Assembly: GCA_014898415.1 (NCBI GenBank)
Contig: RCTD01000003.1
Location: 310,001-374,000 of the forward strand
From: Stromatinia cepivora
Taxonomy: Eukaryota > Ascomycota > Leotiomycetes > Helotiales > Sclerotiniaceae
Length of the DNA stretch: 64,000 nucleotides
Reading direction: 5' to 3'
Shown here: in pieces, positions 1 through 12,422 of the stretch
Layout: every line of letters begins with the position of its first letter
Position numbering within the stretch: the first letter of the stretch is position 1
Program-made: the position numbers and the translations under genes
The notes under the pieces: model-generated
Databases searched by the model: none
Seen by the model: the letters and a program-made list of their open reading frames with translations, nothing else
Told to the model about the DNA's origin: nothing

Positions 1-920
1 AGGATTTGTGTACAATCTGAAATGTGCTCTTTCCAAGCTTTGCAGAAAGAAGACTATGTGCTGATTTGAATGCTTGAGTATCTTCGTTCCATAATTTCCC
101 GAAGAGCGGAGAAAGGGAATCCAAGGATCTCAGCCCGCAATCAGCCTGATGGAGACGAAGTACGGCAGGGTTGAGTTCCCCATCTGGACACCTGATCACG
201 GGTAATGAATGTGAGGCCGCCGCATATACTTGATATTTAATTTTCGAAGCTTTTAGTATAGACCCTAAAATCGTGATTTGTCCTTCGGCAACCTCAAGAT
301 TACATTGTCCAAGAATGACTAATCTCTATGAAGTGTCAGATTTAATGGTTAACAGAGACAAGATTACTGACCTCACCAGGCGCAAGGTTCAACACCAGTA
401 TTCTGCTTTTGAGCACTTTGGTATTATCTTCGTTGGGCCTGAAGGTAGATAGCACCATTGATGGCCTATTGGAGATCACTTCAGGTGACTGCTCACGTGA
501 ATCAGAACTGTCCTAAATCAATATTTGGTGAAGGGATAATAACAGATGCAATAGGAGTAAAAAACATACCTCATGACATGATTCTCCAGGTGTTCTCCTA
601 ATCCACTTCCCTCAGCAATGAAGCCTGGGCTTATAGAAGGCAAGTCATTTCCAACTTGACTCGATTTACCCCGATTCAGGATTCTGGAGGGGAAATCATT
701 TCTCACTTCCCGAGAAACTTTGTTTGCATGATAATCAGAAGATGCGGTCTCTTTTTCTGGACTGCCAGTACTATGGGCAGCAGCTTGTGCCTTTCTAGCT
801 GCGAAAGCACTGACGGCACTCAGCTCTATATTGAATTCAGTAAAGACGGTTCTTTTTGGTAACGCAGTTGAACATACGGGGTTTTATAGATGAATCTAAC
901 TTTCTTCTTTTACTCGACAT
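1..920 (-). CDS. GRC3: Polynucleotide 5'-hydroxyl kinase GRC3 (N-terminal part, cut by window edge)
   Basis: GRC3/NOL9 is a nucleolar RNA 5'-kinase that acts with Las1 in removing ITS2 from pre-rRNA and has been linked to Pol I termination. Four exons are visible on the minus strand: 920-878, 825-570, 507-372 and 325-1, giving the first ~253 residues. The start ATG at 920 opens with MSSKRRKLDSS. A 52-bp intron with a TACTGAAT branch site then joins it to the conserved LSAVSAFAARKAQ segment. The third junction recreates LAPGERLVILGQCNLEV and the following EGQITILG, ALPVIRCP-like SLPVIRCP and LWNE motifs, which are diagnostic of the GRC3/NOL9 N-terminal domain. The P-loop kinase domain lies beyond the left edge. 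It is divergent from the Pol I subunit gene to its right. Family identity is well supported; the acceptor of exon 3 (after position 508) was chosen only for frame continuity. Confidence 0.85.
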
Positions 921-1168
921 TATTATAAAAGCTCCAGCAAGAAAGAATTTACTATACACATATTTATGATTGTTTGATTTCCAATTTCGAGAGAGAAGTT
1001 ATGAGCGAGGTAGCTTGGGCGAATCAAAAAACTTAGATCCGGTGTTTTCCCGAACAAGGCCGAGCCTTGCCAAAAAAAAAGTTTCGATGTGATTTTCCCT
1101 TTGTTTACAACTACCATTGCACAAATTTCGAATCAGTTACCCCCAGAACAAAATCATACTCTTTCATA
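921..1168. promoter_or_regulatory. Shared bidirectional promoter of GRC3 and RPA34
   Basis: Only 248 bp separate the two divergent start codons, so both 5' UTRs and core promoters must lie here. The stretch contains an A9 run near 1071-1079 and AT-rich blocks on both sides, with no obvious TATA box. Shared regulation is inferred from the spacing and from the related functions (Pol I transcription and rRNA processing). Confidence 0.6.
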
Positions 1169-2825
1169 ATGGGGCCTTCTAAAGCTGTTCCTAGTGAACA
1201 AAAGAAAAAGTCAAAGTCGTCCTCGAAATCTTCTGCCAAAGTTACAACTAAAACTCCAGTCGCCAAATCACCTCAAAATTTCAAGAGCTCTGAATTCGTC
1301 GGAGAAAGCGACAATGAGAATGACGAGCCAATGGGAAATAATTCAGATTCTGATAGTGACAATGACTCTCTGCCATCAAATCCCGCTAAATCTACACCTA
1401 AATCTAAGTCCAAATCCAATGGCAAGGCCGCAGAAAGTAGCGACAGTTCCGAGGCTGAAAGCGGAGAAGAGAGTGAAAGTGGAAGTGGAAGTGGAAGTGA
1501 TAAAGAGAATGAGCAGGAATCTGAAAGTGAAAATGAATCGAATGCGAATGGAAGAAAGGCTACTGTAGCGCCGCCGTCCAAGTAAGTTCTTCCAAGCTCG
1601 CCAGAGTTTGAAATTATTCGCTGATATTATATTAGAAAGGATGCCAAAACCGTGTCGATGAAAGTTGCTCCCTTCAAGCCCCCTCCCGGATTCGAGAAGA
1701 CTTCATCGAAGAACTCGAGTATTGCATCACAACTATTTAACAAATCTAATTTAGAGGGCAAGGAGATTTGGTATATCACAGCACCTGCGTCAGTGCCTAT
1801 CGCTTCTGTGAAAGAGATGTCGCTACAAGATGCAAAATTGGGCAAGGCAGTATTTTCACACGACGGAAATGATTACGGCTTCGTTCACGATCCGCTCGAT
1901 GATAAGACATGTACCAAGATCTTGTTACCAAGCAATTCCAAAGATGGTTACTCTATTGGTAACCTTTCCCCAGCAACTAATTCTTCCCTAATACTAATGC
2001 ATCATTCTAGAAAGAAAGCCCGTGGACCAGATATATCATATGCAACAAGTCGTCAACATTTCCAAGGAGAATTCCAGCCAGGCTACAGTGCCCGCGAAGA
2101 GACCTGTCCGCCAACAGCCTAAAGGTCTCAAAGCGCGATTCCAACCAATTGGATTTGCGAGCGCACCTGGTATCATTGGATCCGACGAAGAGGAGAGTGA
2201 CTCAGAAGAGCGCGCTCCCAAGTTCCAAAAAATCGCAATGTCGGAAGACGAGGCATCAGACGTAGAGATGGGAGATGCACCACCATCCTCAAACCCTGCG
2301 AAGAAATCAAAGTCTGATAAGTCGAAGAAGAGCCATAAGGACTCCCAAGAGAGTGCGGATCGCTCATTGAAAAAGAAGCACAAGGATGCTGGAGACAAGA
2401 AGAAAAAGCACAAGAGTTCGTTCACATCAGCCTCCCCAGAAATACAGGAACTGAAAACTTTGAAGAAGCAGACAGCAACTGAGCTCGCGGATCAGCCCAT
2501 GCCATTACGACTACGGGCCAAATCGCGTTCAGGTTCGGCTCCTGAAAACACAACTGATACTAGTCCTTCCCAACCTACCATAGTCCCACCAAGCAAGGTG
2601 TCCTCTAATTTAAACACAACTCCTCCACAAGCTCAACCTATAACCTTCGATCCAACTATGAAAGACCTTTCCTCGAACGCGGAGAGTACGAAGAAGAAAG
2701 CTATAGGAGCACCCGTCATTAAAGATCCAGGTATGGCAACCACTAAGGATGAAGCAAGACGGGAGAAAAAGGCGCACAAGGAGGCGAAGAAGAGACGATT
2801 GGAGTCTCGGACTGATAATATTTGA
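1169..2825 (+). CDS. RPA34: RNA polymerase I subunit RPA34 (A34.5-like)
   Basis: A34.5 forms a heterodimer with A49 on RNA polymerase I and stabilises the enzyme for rDNA transcription. Three exons, 1169-1581, 1636-1958 and 2011-2825, give 516 aa. The N-terminal ~135 residues are a Ser/Glu/Lys-rich acidic and basic leader. Exon 2 carries the RPA34.5 domain beginning KVAPFKPPPGFE and running through GKEIWYITAPASVPI. The second junction restores the conserved RKPVDQIYHMQQVV. The C-terminal ~240 residues are a low-complexity lysine-rich tail (KKSKSDKSKK, KKKHKDAGDKKKKHK) ending in an alanine/lysine/arginine-rich helix, as usual in the fungal family. The protein is longer than yeast A34.5 (233 aa) because of both extensions. 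Start chosen at the first ATG after the shared promoter. Confidence 0.85.
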
Positions 2826-3453
2826 TGGTTGGGACATTGTGTATAAAAGTTTTTTGCTTTCTCCAGCAGGGAATTGGAGTCATGGCAATCAACTCATTCA
2901 CGAGGCTGAAAAAAAAAAATTACCAAAATCATCCTCATATTACTCCGTAAACCACTGTGCTAATTCTCTACTTCATTGCTTCAAGCGAACTCCCTTCTAC
3001 AAGAAACGTCAACCCTTGGTGTTTTTAGTCTTTGAAAATAAGAGCAAGCAACCGTTAACTGTGTGATAATCATAGCTTCGTGGCTTCATACAAACAGCTT
3101 TGAAAAAATCAGAAAGATATTAAGATTTTTTCAAGTACCAATTCTCCGTCTTGATAGTATTGACCTTGAAGAAATATTGTTCCGTAGTTTACCATTGTCT
3201 TCCCCCGCACCATTTTTTTAATGCAGGATATACAGTCACGGAACGATGATGGTGGGGTTCTCATTGGTTGATATCCTCTCTAATCCCCACTAGCGTGCTG
3301 GAGGGCCAACTGTTAGCTCGACCAAATTTTTGTATATACTTCTTTGTCTTGCCTCTGCATCATTTTAATTTTTTGAAGCATCCTTCACTTCAAAATTTCA
3401 ATCTATAAATCATCTACACTCTTCTTTGCCATTCAGAGAATCAGATTGCTATC
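2826..3453. other. Intergenic: RPA34 3' UTR and SHMT promoter
   Basis: No gene seen. The last ~150 bp before the hydroxymethyltransferase start are pyrimidine-rich with a TTTGTATATACTT box near 3328, fitting a strong housekeeping promoter and 5' leader. Confidence 0.5.
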
Positions 3454-5064
3454 ATGTCTTCTACATACGCCCTCCCAAAGTCTCACCAAGAGGTTTGTTA
3501 TCTTACCAATTGTCCCTCAATCAAGAATTTTGAGTGGTTTTACTGACTCATCTTTTACAGATGTTGGAAAAGTCTTTGGTTGAGACCGATCCTGAGATTG
3601 CTGAGATCATGGTAAGTGAACTAGCAGTTCTCTGCCGTTATGCCAATTACTGACGAAACATACAGAAACTCGAAATCCAACGTCAGCGTGAATCAATTAT
3701 CCTCATTGCCTCCGAGAATGTTACCTCCCGTGCAGTTTTCGATGCTTTGGGATCCCCCATGTCAAACAAATACTCTGAGGGATACCCAGGTGCTAGATAT
3801 TATGGTGGAAACCAACACATTGACTCTATTGAGTTGACCTGCCAAGCTCGTGCTCTTAAGGCATTCAACTTGGACTCCGAGAAATGGGGTGTCAATGTTC
3901 AATGCTTGAGTGGTTCCCCAGCAAACCTCCAGGTTTACCAAGCCATCATGAGACCTCATGATAGACTTATGGGTCTTGATCTCCCACACGGTGGTCATTT
4001 GTCTCACGGTTACCAAACTCCCCAGAGAAAGTGAGTTGCAAAAGTGTTGATTCTTGACATTTCCGTGAAACTAATACATTGCCAGGATCTCCGCTGTATC
4101 AACATACTTCGAGACCTTCCCATACCGTGTTAACTTGGAGACCGGTATCATTGACTATGACCAACTCGAGGCCAACGCTTTGATGTACAGACCAAAGGTC
4201 CTCGTTGCCGGAACCTCTGCTTACTGCCGTCTTATTGATTATGCCCGTATGCGCAAGATCGCCGATCTTGTCGGTGCTTATCTCGTTGTTGATATGGCTC
4301 ACATCTCCGGTTTGATCGCCGCTGGCGTCATTCCAAGTCCATTCGAGCACGCTGATATCGTTACCACCACAACCCACAAGTCTCTCCGTGGTCCTCGTGG
4401 TGCCATGATCTTCTTCCGCAAAGGTGTCCGCAAGACTGATGCCAAGACTGGAAAGGAGACCCTTTACGATCTCGAAGGTCCAATTAACTTCTCCGTTTTC
4501 CCAGGTCACCAAGGTGGACCTCACAACCACACCATCACAGCTCTTGCTGTCGCCCTCAAGCAAGCCACAACTGATGACTTCAAGAAATATCAACAACAAG
4601 TCGTTGACAACGCTAAGGCTCTCGAGAACGAGTTCAAGCAATTGGGCTACAAGCTCGTAGCTGATGGAACTGATTCTCACATGGTTCTCCTTGACCTCAG
4701 AGCACAAGGACTTGATGGTGCCCGTGTTGAGGCCGTCTTAGAGCAAATAAACATTGCTTGCAACAAGAACTCCATCCCAGGTGACAAGTCTGCGTTAACC
4801 CCTTGCGGTATCCGTATCGGTACACCAGCCATGACCAGTCGTGGATTCGGCACTGAGGACTTCAAGAGAGTTGCATCCTACATTGATCAAAGTATCAAAA
4901 TCTGCAAGGAAGTTCAAGCTTCTTTGCCAAAGAGCGACAACAAGCTCAAGGACTTCAAGGCCAAGGCTGCCAGTGGTGAGGTTGAGAAGATCAACGAGTT
5001 GAGAAAGGAGATTGCAGCCTGGGCTAGCAGCTTCCCTCTCCCAGTTGAGGGATGGAGAGAGTAG
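3454..5064 (+). CDS. SHM2: Serine hydroxymethyltransferase, cytosolic
   Basis: This PLP enzyme interconverts serine plus tetrahydrofolate and glycine plus 5,10-methylene-THF, feeding one-carbon metabolism. Four exons (3454-3492, 3561-3611, 3666-4030, 4086-5064) give 477 aa, the usual length for the cytosolic form. There is no mitochondrial presequence: the protein starts [15 protein letters not shown], so the cytosolic isozyme is most likely. Hallmarks are [27 protein letters not shown], the [10 protein letters not shown] segment, [10 protein letters not shown], and the PLP-lysine motif [13 protein letters not shown] with the Schiff-base lysine at about residue 250. The coding sequence prefers C-ending codons more than its neighbours do, in line with high expression. 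Two very short 5' exons (39 and 51 nt) precede the bulk of the gene. Confidence 0.96.
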
Positions 5065-6380
5065 ATGTTTGATAATTTTGCATTTGGTTCTGGTGTTTAG
5101 GGTTAGGCTGTGGGCAAGAAAAAGCAAATAGGGTTCATCATTTGCAGGCGCTACTTCTTTTGACTGATTCAACGTCGTCATGATATACCAGGGAGCGGCA
5201 AGGGATTAGCATAAAATTTAGAGGTCGAATTCAATAGACCACATTAGATACCTAGGTAGGAAATCAACTGTTTCTACCGTCACTTTATATTTCAAGTATT
5301 TCGTATTCGGGGCAAAGATGTGAATGTTCATTGGTGAGAGAAACTTTGTAAGCGTTGTACTACCTACCATTTCCACTTCTGAACAAAATGGGTGTTCAAT
5401 ATGCTGCGAGCGAGAGGCATTTAGGTTAGGATCTGATGAGGATAGTCAAGTAATAGATACTAGTGGTGATGAACTAAACCTTATCTGATTTTTGTTGGTT
5501 GTACAGAGTACGGAGTATATGCATCTTTATCTAAGACGACGAATCACATGTTCCCTAACCTTCCTATATGGAAGATGTACTCGGTACAATCCGAGGTAAA
5601 ATGTATTTCGTACCTGGATTCTGGGGCGGGAAAGCGGAAGAGCGGTTGGCGCCGGGTCCACATAAGCTCTGTTCTTGTCTTGTGCCTGACATGATAAGAT
5701 TTCATTAAGCTACTAGGAGAAGCTTCACAGAGGATGAAAATGAAGATGAAGATGAAGATTGAAAGCTCTGATGATTTGAATAATATGCTCATGTGATTTA
5801 ATATAAAATTAGGTATCCATCTTTATGTTTATTACCTATCTTTATTATGTGGCGATGAGTTGTTTTCCCTATCTATGTATTCGTAACTTGTTCGCCTTGG
5901 AAATGTGAGACTTGTTACCGGCAAGCTTGCAGGTTTATTATGATCGATAAAGGTATGGTGCTACTGCCATGGTCTCAAAATGTCGGGGTATCGGTATCTT
6001 TTTTCTTAAAGTTCCGCCAAGAAGACTCATGACCATTTATGATTGGTTTAAACTCACACTTGTTTTGCTTTCTCAGCTTATGAGTGGATGGGGTTGTGGA
6101 GGCAACCGTAATAGGCGACCGCTATCGTCATTCATTCGTGCTCGAGCCATTCACTTGATCCTGTCGTGCTCTTGCTCTTGCTAGTACTGAAGCTCTCAAT
6201 CCCATCAATTCAGCCATCTTCAGCCATCTTCAGCCATCTTCCTTTCTCTTATCAACAACCAACTCTTTTACTTCATCAACATTTCTGAATTTCTTCAAAG
6301 ACATTCTTCTCTTTTTATAAACTCGACCTTTTATTAAGACGATACAATACACTACACTACATACGAATTAACTCTACATC
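5065..6380. other. Intergenic: SHMT 3' UTR and PEP4 promoter
   Basis: 1.3 kb without a convincing gene. Short open frames here lack conserved motifs. Three perfect copies of the 10-mer CAGCCATCTT sit at 6211-6240, followed by a CT-rich leader (6241-6380) typical of an expressed fungal gene. Confidence 0.5.
6211..6240 (+). repeat. Three 10-bp direct repeats in the PEP4 leader
   Basis: CAGCCATCTT is repeated three times without mismatch, 140 bp upstream of the PEP4 start codon. It may be a regulatory array or simple slippage; the sequence alone cannot decide. Confidence 0.8.
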
Positions 6381-7696
<1,316 letters not shown>

Positions 7697-8243
7697 ATGC
7701 ATTATCTTCGAGCCAAGAGCCAAAGTTGTAACAAATTGAATACCCTCTCCTAAGTCGGTGGCAGAAATCAGTGATGGGAATTTCTTTTTAGTGTGTAGAG
7801 TAGGGAGGTCTCATTTCAAATAATAACTATGCATGGTTTTCTTTAAAGGAATGGGATCACTTTTTCCTTGATGAGAATCCCTACAATTGATCATTGGGTC
7901 ACTATCAATTAGTTCCTTGATGTCTACATACCTACTAGTACGGTACAGAATACAATTAGTGATAAAATACAATTGCTTGGTATCATAGTGCAATAACTGA
8001 ATGAAAGTAAAACCATGAATGAATATAGTAAAGACGGTGAACTATCTAATTATCTGGAATCAGAGCGTGACATACGGAGTAGAATGTAGAATCCATGGCG
8101 GGGATAATGATAATGATGCAGAGCAGCATCTGCTTACATAAGCGAGAACACTAAGCATAATGTTGTGTTGTGAGCAATTGCAATTTCAATATTTTGTGAA
8201 ATATCATATCATACCGTGTTTTCGGTTTTGTTTCGTTTCGCAG
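7697..8243. other. Intergenic: PEP4 3' UTR and prefoldin 3 promoter
   Basis: AT-rich spacer with no gene seen. CGGTTTTGTTTCGTTTCGCAG directly precedes the next start codon. Confidence 0.4.
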
Positions 8244-9355
8244 ATGCCAAATATGGCGGATACAGACACTAAGTAAGTCGCGAATTTCTTGGAGTTATGA
8301 AAGTTGGGTTTACGAGAGAGGAGAAGAGAGAAGTCTGCGAGAGGAGAATGTGTAGGGGGGAGGAAGATGGAAAGAGGAGGAGGGGAGAGAAGGAGGGGAG
8401 AATGTCTCCAGAAAAACTAACATCCCAAAACTAGAAAAGATGTAGCTCGCACGAATGAGCGAGGGATTCCTTATGCGCCGTTTGTGGATCGGGTTGAGGA
8501 TTATGTTACGGAGCGGGCGGATGTAGAACCTACGTTGAAAAGGTTTCAGGAGATGATTTCGTAGGTGCAGTTTTTTGTTTTTGGGTTTTGAGGGTTAGAT
8601 TGCGGGTTTTTGGTTGGGGTTGAGGATTGGTATTGAGGGGAGAGGTGGGATGGCGGATGGAGGGGATGAATTGATCATTGGCTCACTTTTGAATCTTCTT
8701 TAGGAAATATCAGTTTATGGAGGTTAATCAACAAAAGAGAATTGCGGGGTTGAAAATCAATATACCGGATATTCAGAAGACGCTTGATACGGTGAGGTTT
8801 TTGAAGACGAGAAAGGTATGTTGGATTTTGGACGGGGTAGAGGGTAGGATGAGAGATTGGAGCTGACATCTCTGATAGGAGGGTTCGGATCCAATACAGG
8901 CTACATTTGAATTGAATGATACTCTATATGCCAAAGCCAATATTCCAGCTACGGAAGAGGTATATTTATGGTTAGGGGTATGTTTAATTTTTGGAGATGA
9001 ATCCTCTGGTACTGCGTTAACAAGATGGGCTAGGCCAACGTTATGTTATCATATCCTATGGACGAGGCAGAAGAATTACTTTCAAAACGACTCGCAGCAG
9101 CAAAACAAAACTACTCAAATTGTGAAGAGGATCTTGATTTCTTGAGAGAACAAATTACGGTACGTTCATTTCACATACTGACCATAGTCGGGAAGAAGCA
9201 GAGAGATTAGATTAAGCTGACGAAATTTCCAATAGACTATGGAGGTTGCTACGGCTAGGGTATACAATTGGGATGTCACAATGAAACGAAAAGAAAAGAT
9301 TGAACAAGAGGCTGCGGATGAAAAGGATGGAAAGAGTGGTAGTCCTAATGGATGA
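8244..9355 (+). CDS. PAC10: Prefoldin subunit 3 (PAC10/VBP1 type)
   Basis: Prefoldin is a hexameric cytosolic co-chaperone that hands nascent actin and tubulin to the CCT chaperonin; subunit 3 is one of its two alpha-type subunits. Six small exons (8244-8272, 8435-8560, 8704-8815, 8879-8977, 9034-9159, 9236-9355) give 203 aa. The joined protein reads NERGIPYAPFVDRVEDYV, then a coiled coil (RFQEMISKYQFMEVNQQ), then the family segments LKINIPDIQKTLDTVRFL, ANIPATEEVYLWLGANVML and YPMDEAEELL, and a second coiled coil ending TARVYNWDV. This is the full alpha-prefoldin layout of two helices bracketing two beta hairpins. Five introns in about 1.1 kb make it the most intron-dense gene here. Start could be the second ATG nine bases on. 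Confidence 0.92.
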
Positions 9356-9997
9356 TATATATGAGATTTGGGAGAGAAATAATGAAAATATAAAGTCTTA
9401 GGGATATTGATGGAATCTTCTGATGATGAATGATGATATTCAGGAGAAACCAGGCCATCTTTGTTACCAAATACAAGGAATCAAAAGAAAAGATCTTCAA
9501 AAGATCTGATATCAGAAGTAAAACTCTTGACATATCATTGGTTTACCATATTTAATCAATATACATGGTACATTAGATTCAAATCCCTTTATACTCGAGA
9601 GGCTAGCTATGTACTTCAGAACATATCCTCGTATAAGATTGAATATTCATAGATGTAATCTTTTTCTCGACGGGTTTTTAATATCAGGGGTTTCGTATCA
9701 CGCATCAAATTTATCAATTTAGTAAAGGGGAACAAATCCCCTGATCAGGGGACCCTTTCATACTTAAACTCGCTTACAAGGATACATCCACACCGTCATC
9801 GTGAAAGTAACAAGTAGCAGTAGCGCAGCAAACAGATAGAAGTGCGTGAAGCTAGTGCCCCTCTTAATACTTGTTATAGTTCGGTCTGTCACTCAGAGCG
9901 CAGCTTGATTTCCATTCATCTCTCTCATCATTAATTTCTTCACCACATTTACATATTAGAAAAAGAATCAAAACTTGAGAAATTGAGAAAAAGAAAG
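9356..9997. other. Intergenic: prefoldin 3 3' UTR and SEC14 promoter
   Basis: No gene seen. A short palindromic stretch AAATCCCCTGATCAGGGGA lies near 9734-9752, and A/CT-rich leader sequence precedes the SEC14 start. Confidence 0.4.
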
Positions 9998-11369
9998 ATG
10001 GCAGCTCCAAACCCATCCATTAATCTCAATCCTAAATACGATCATTATGATTTCCCTACCACGTCGCCCACGGCTCAGAGTGGTCACCCTGGACATACGA
10101 CCCCCGAACAGGATGCTCAGGTTGAGCAGTTGAGGATGAAGTTGGAGGCGGCGGGGTTGACGGAGAGATTGGATACACTTACTTTGGTATGTTTTTTTGT
10201 TGTTTGTTGTTTTGATGGTTGAGGTTTGGTTTGCTGGGTCACAAAGTGCGGTATCTTGATTAAGGTCTTGGGATTGATATCTTGTCTTTCTTTTTTTGGT
10301 TTTAATATAGGATACTGGATATTCTGCGACGGACTTGGACCTGCATAAATGGATAAAGGCTAACTTTTTATCATTCTACAGCTTCGATTCTTGAGAGCTC
10401 GCAAATTCGATGTCGCACTTGCTGAGAAGATGTAGGGCTCCCTTAACATTCACATATTTTCTCGTTATTTGATATTGAAAGGGCGGATACTGATTTCTTA
10501 TGGATAGGTTTGTGGAAGCTGAGCAGTGGAGAAAAGATTTCGGACTCGATGAACTTGTTCGTACCTTTGATTATAAGGAGAAGGAAGAAGTTTTCAAGTA
10601 CTATCCTCAATACTATCACAAGACTGACAAGGTACATTCTCATTCTCTTCCTCCCACCGCCTCAAATTTACACGTTCATTATCTAACATCTTCCACCCTA
10701 CAGGATGGCCGTCCAGTCTACATCGAACAAATGGGTAACATTGACCTAAACGCCATGTACAAAATCACCACCTCAGAACGCATGCTTCAAAACCTCGCCG
10801 TTGAGTATGAAAAAATGGCCGATCCACGTCTCCCAGCTTGTTCTCGTAAAGCTGGTTCCCTCCTCGAAACCTGCTGCACAATTATGGATCTCAAGGGAGT
10901 CGGTATCACAAAAGTTCCTTCTGTCTACGCATACGTCAAACAAGCCTCTGGCATGTCTCAAAATTATTATCCTGAACGTCTCGGAAAATTGTATTTGATT
11001 AATGCTCCATGGGGTTTCTCAACTGTTTTCGGTGTTGTAAAGGGTTGGTTAGATCCTATTACTGTTGAGAAGATTCATGTTTTGGGAACAGGGTATCAAA
11101 AGGAACTTTTGGGGCAAGTTCCCAAGGAGAATTTACCAAAGATTTTCGGTGGTACTTGTGAGTGTAAGGGTGGTTGTGCGATGAGTGATGAAGGACCTTG
11201 GACGGATCCTGCTTGGGCTAAACCTCCTAAGTGGGCGACCGCTGAAAAGACTAATGGTGATCAACATGTTATTAACACGGAAAGTGTTAATCCTGGTACT
11301 ATTCCTACTGGAACCACGGCTCCGGCTCCAGTTCCTAGTGAGGAGACTGTTAAGGCACCGGTTGCTTAG
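9998..11369 (+). CDS. SEC14: SEC14-like phosphatidylinositol/phosphatidylcholine transfer protein
   Basis: Sec14 exchanges PI and PC and supports Golgi secretion by coupling lipid metabolism to PI-4-phosphate synthesis. Four exons (9998-10186, 10382-10431, 10508-10631, 10704-11369) give 342 aa. The CRAL-TRIO N-terminal segment is rebuilt across the first two introns as ERLDTLTLLRFLRARKFDV..KMFVEAEQWR. The lipid-binding domain carries DGRPVYIEQMGNIDL, CCTIMDLKGVGITKV, YYPERLGKLYLINAPWGF and LPKIFGGTCECKGGC, all Sec14 hallmarks. The C-terminal ~50 residues are Pro/Thr-rich and unconserved. The last intron is 72 nt, a multiple of three and free of stops, so retention would insert 24 residues; it is called an intron because the insert splits TDK-DGRP, which is contiguous in the family. 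Confidence 0.93.
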
Positions 11370-12422
11370 TAGATGTATATAGACGATGAAGTGGTGTTAG
11401 GTGTGATGGGTTGGCGTAGGAATGAGCGAAAGGGTGTTGTGGTGTCAGATGAGTTGTGTGATGCAAATGGGTGGGCCAGGATGGTTTGGGATGCATATTA
11501 CATATGGAAATAAATCAAGATGACTGCTGGACTGTTTTGGAGAATGGGAGAAATGAATGCATACAAGGAATGGAGAAGAAAAATATTCTAGGGTGTGCAA
11601 TTCTCTTTCTTTTCTGAGGAATCCTTTTGGAAGGGAAGATAGTGGTGAGAGGGAGGAGATCAGATACATGGTAGTCAATTACAGACAGAAATATAAGAGA
11701 ACAGATCAGAAGAGAAGAGAACAGAACGGAACGGAACAGAAATTTAGATATGGAATTGTTATGTTTTTGTTATTTTTGAGATTTGGGATTTGAGATTTGA
11801 GATTCTGTTGTGAGATGAGATTTGGTGTGAAATGAGATTTTTTGTGAAGTGATGAGGTTTGATGTATGTGATACGCCCCTCCTGTTTTTTACATCACATT
11901 CATTTATTGTAATTGTGTATTGTCGGATCAAATTGAGTTGAATTATAATTTGATTTTGCTTGATTTGATTTGATATAATAAATTAAGTAGAGGGACAAGA
12001 TTTGAGATTTGTTATGAAGTGATATGATGTTCCACTCCTATTACAAATATAATGATGTCGTTGCTGTTTCTACTATGCTTTATATGAGATATAAGATATA
12101 TGAGTTCTGCCTGGTATATACTGAGAGTGTAAATCTAGTATATACAAATGTATATTCGTTTCTATTGGTCTTTGTATCTACTCGAGTAATGTAATCATCT
12201 CATCTCAATAATCTCATCTCATCTCATTATAAATACTCGGTCTAAAATTCCATATACTATAAACTAAACTGAACTAAACTAGATAACTCAAGAATTCCAC
12301 TCTCTATACCTGTATACCTGTATACCTGTATACCTATATACCTATATACCTATACACCAAAGCAAAACAAACACCAAAATATATGAAATGTATGAAATGT
12401 ATGAAATGTATGAAATGTATCT
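11370..12422. other. Intergenic between convergent SEC14 and ferric reductase
   Basis: 1 kb of 3' UTR and simple sequence: GA-rich blocks near 11690-11740, repeated GAGATTTG-like words at 11770-11850, and two short tandem arrays near 12305-12420. No gene seen. Confidence 0.5.
12305..12420. repeat. Two adjacent microsatellite-like arrays
   Basis: A 10-bp unit (TATACCTGTA, drifting to TATACCTATA) runs from 12305 to about 12354. A 9-bp unit (TATGAAATG) is then repeated four times from 12382 to the very end of the reductase gene. Both abut the ferric reductase stop codon. Confidence 0.85.

Noticed and set aside
1273..1581. Minus-strand frame of Ser/Leu repeats across RPA34 exon 1
   Set aside because: It is the antisense of the Ser/Glu/Lys-rich leader of RPA34.
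5544..6184. Short open frames between SHMT and PEP4
   Set aside because: No family features, atypical composition and location in 3' UTR or promoter sequence.
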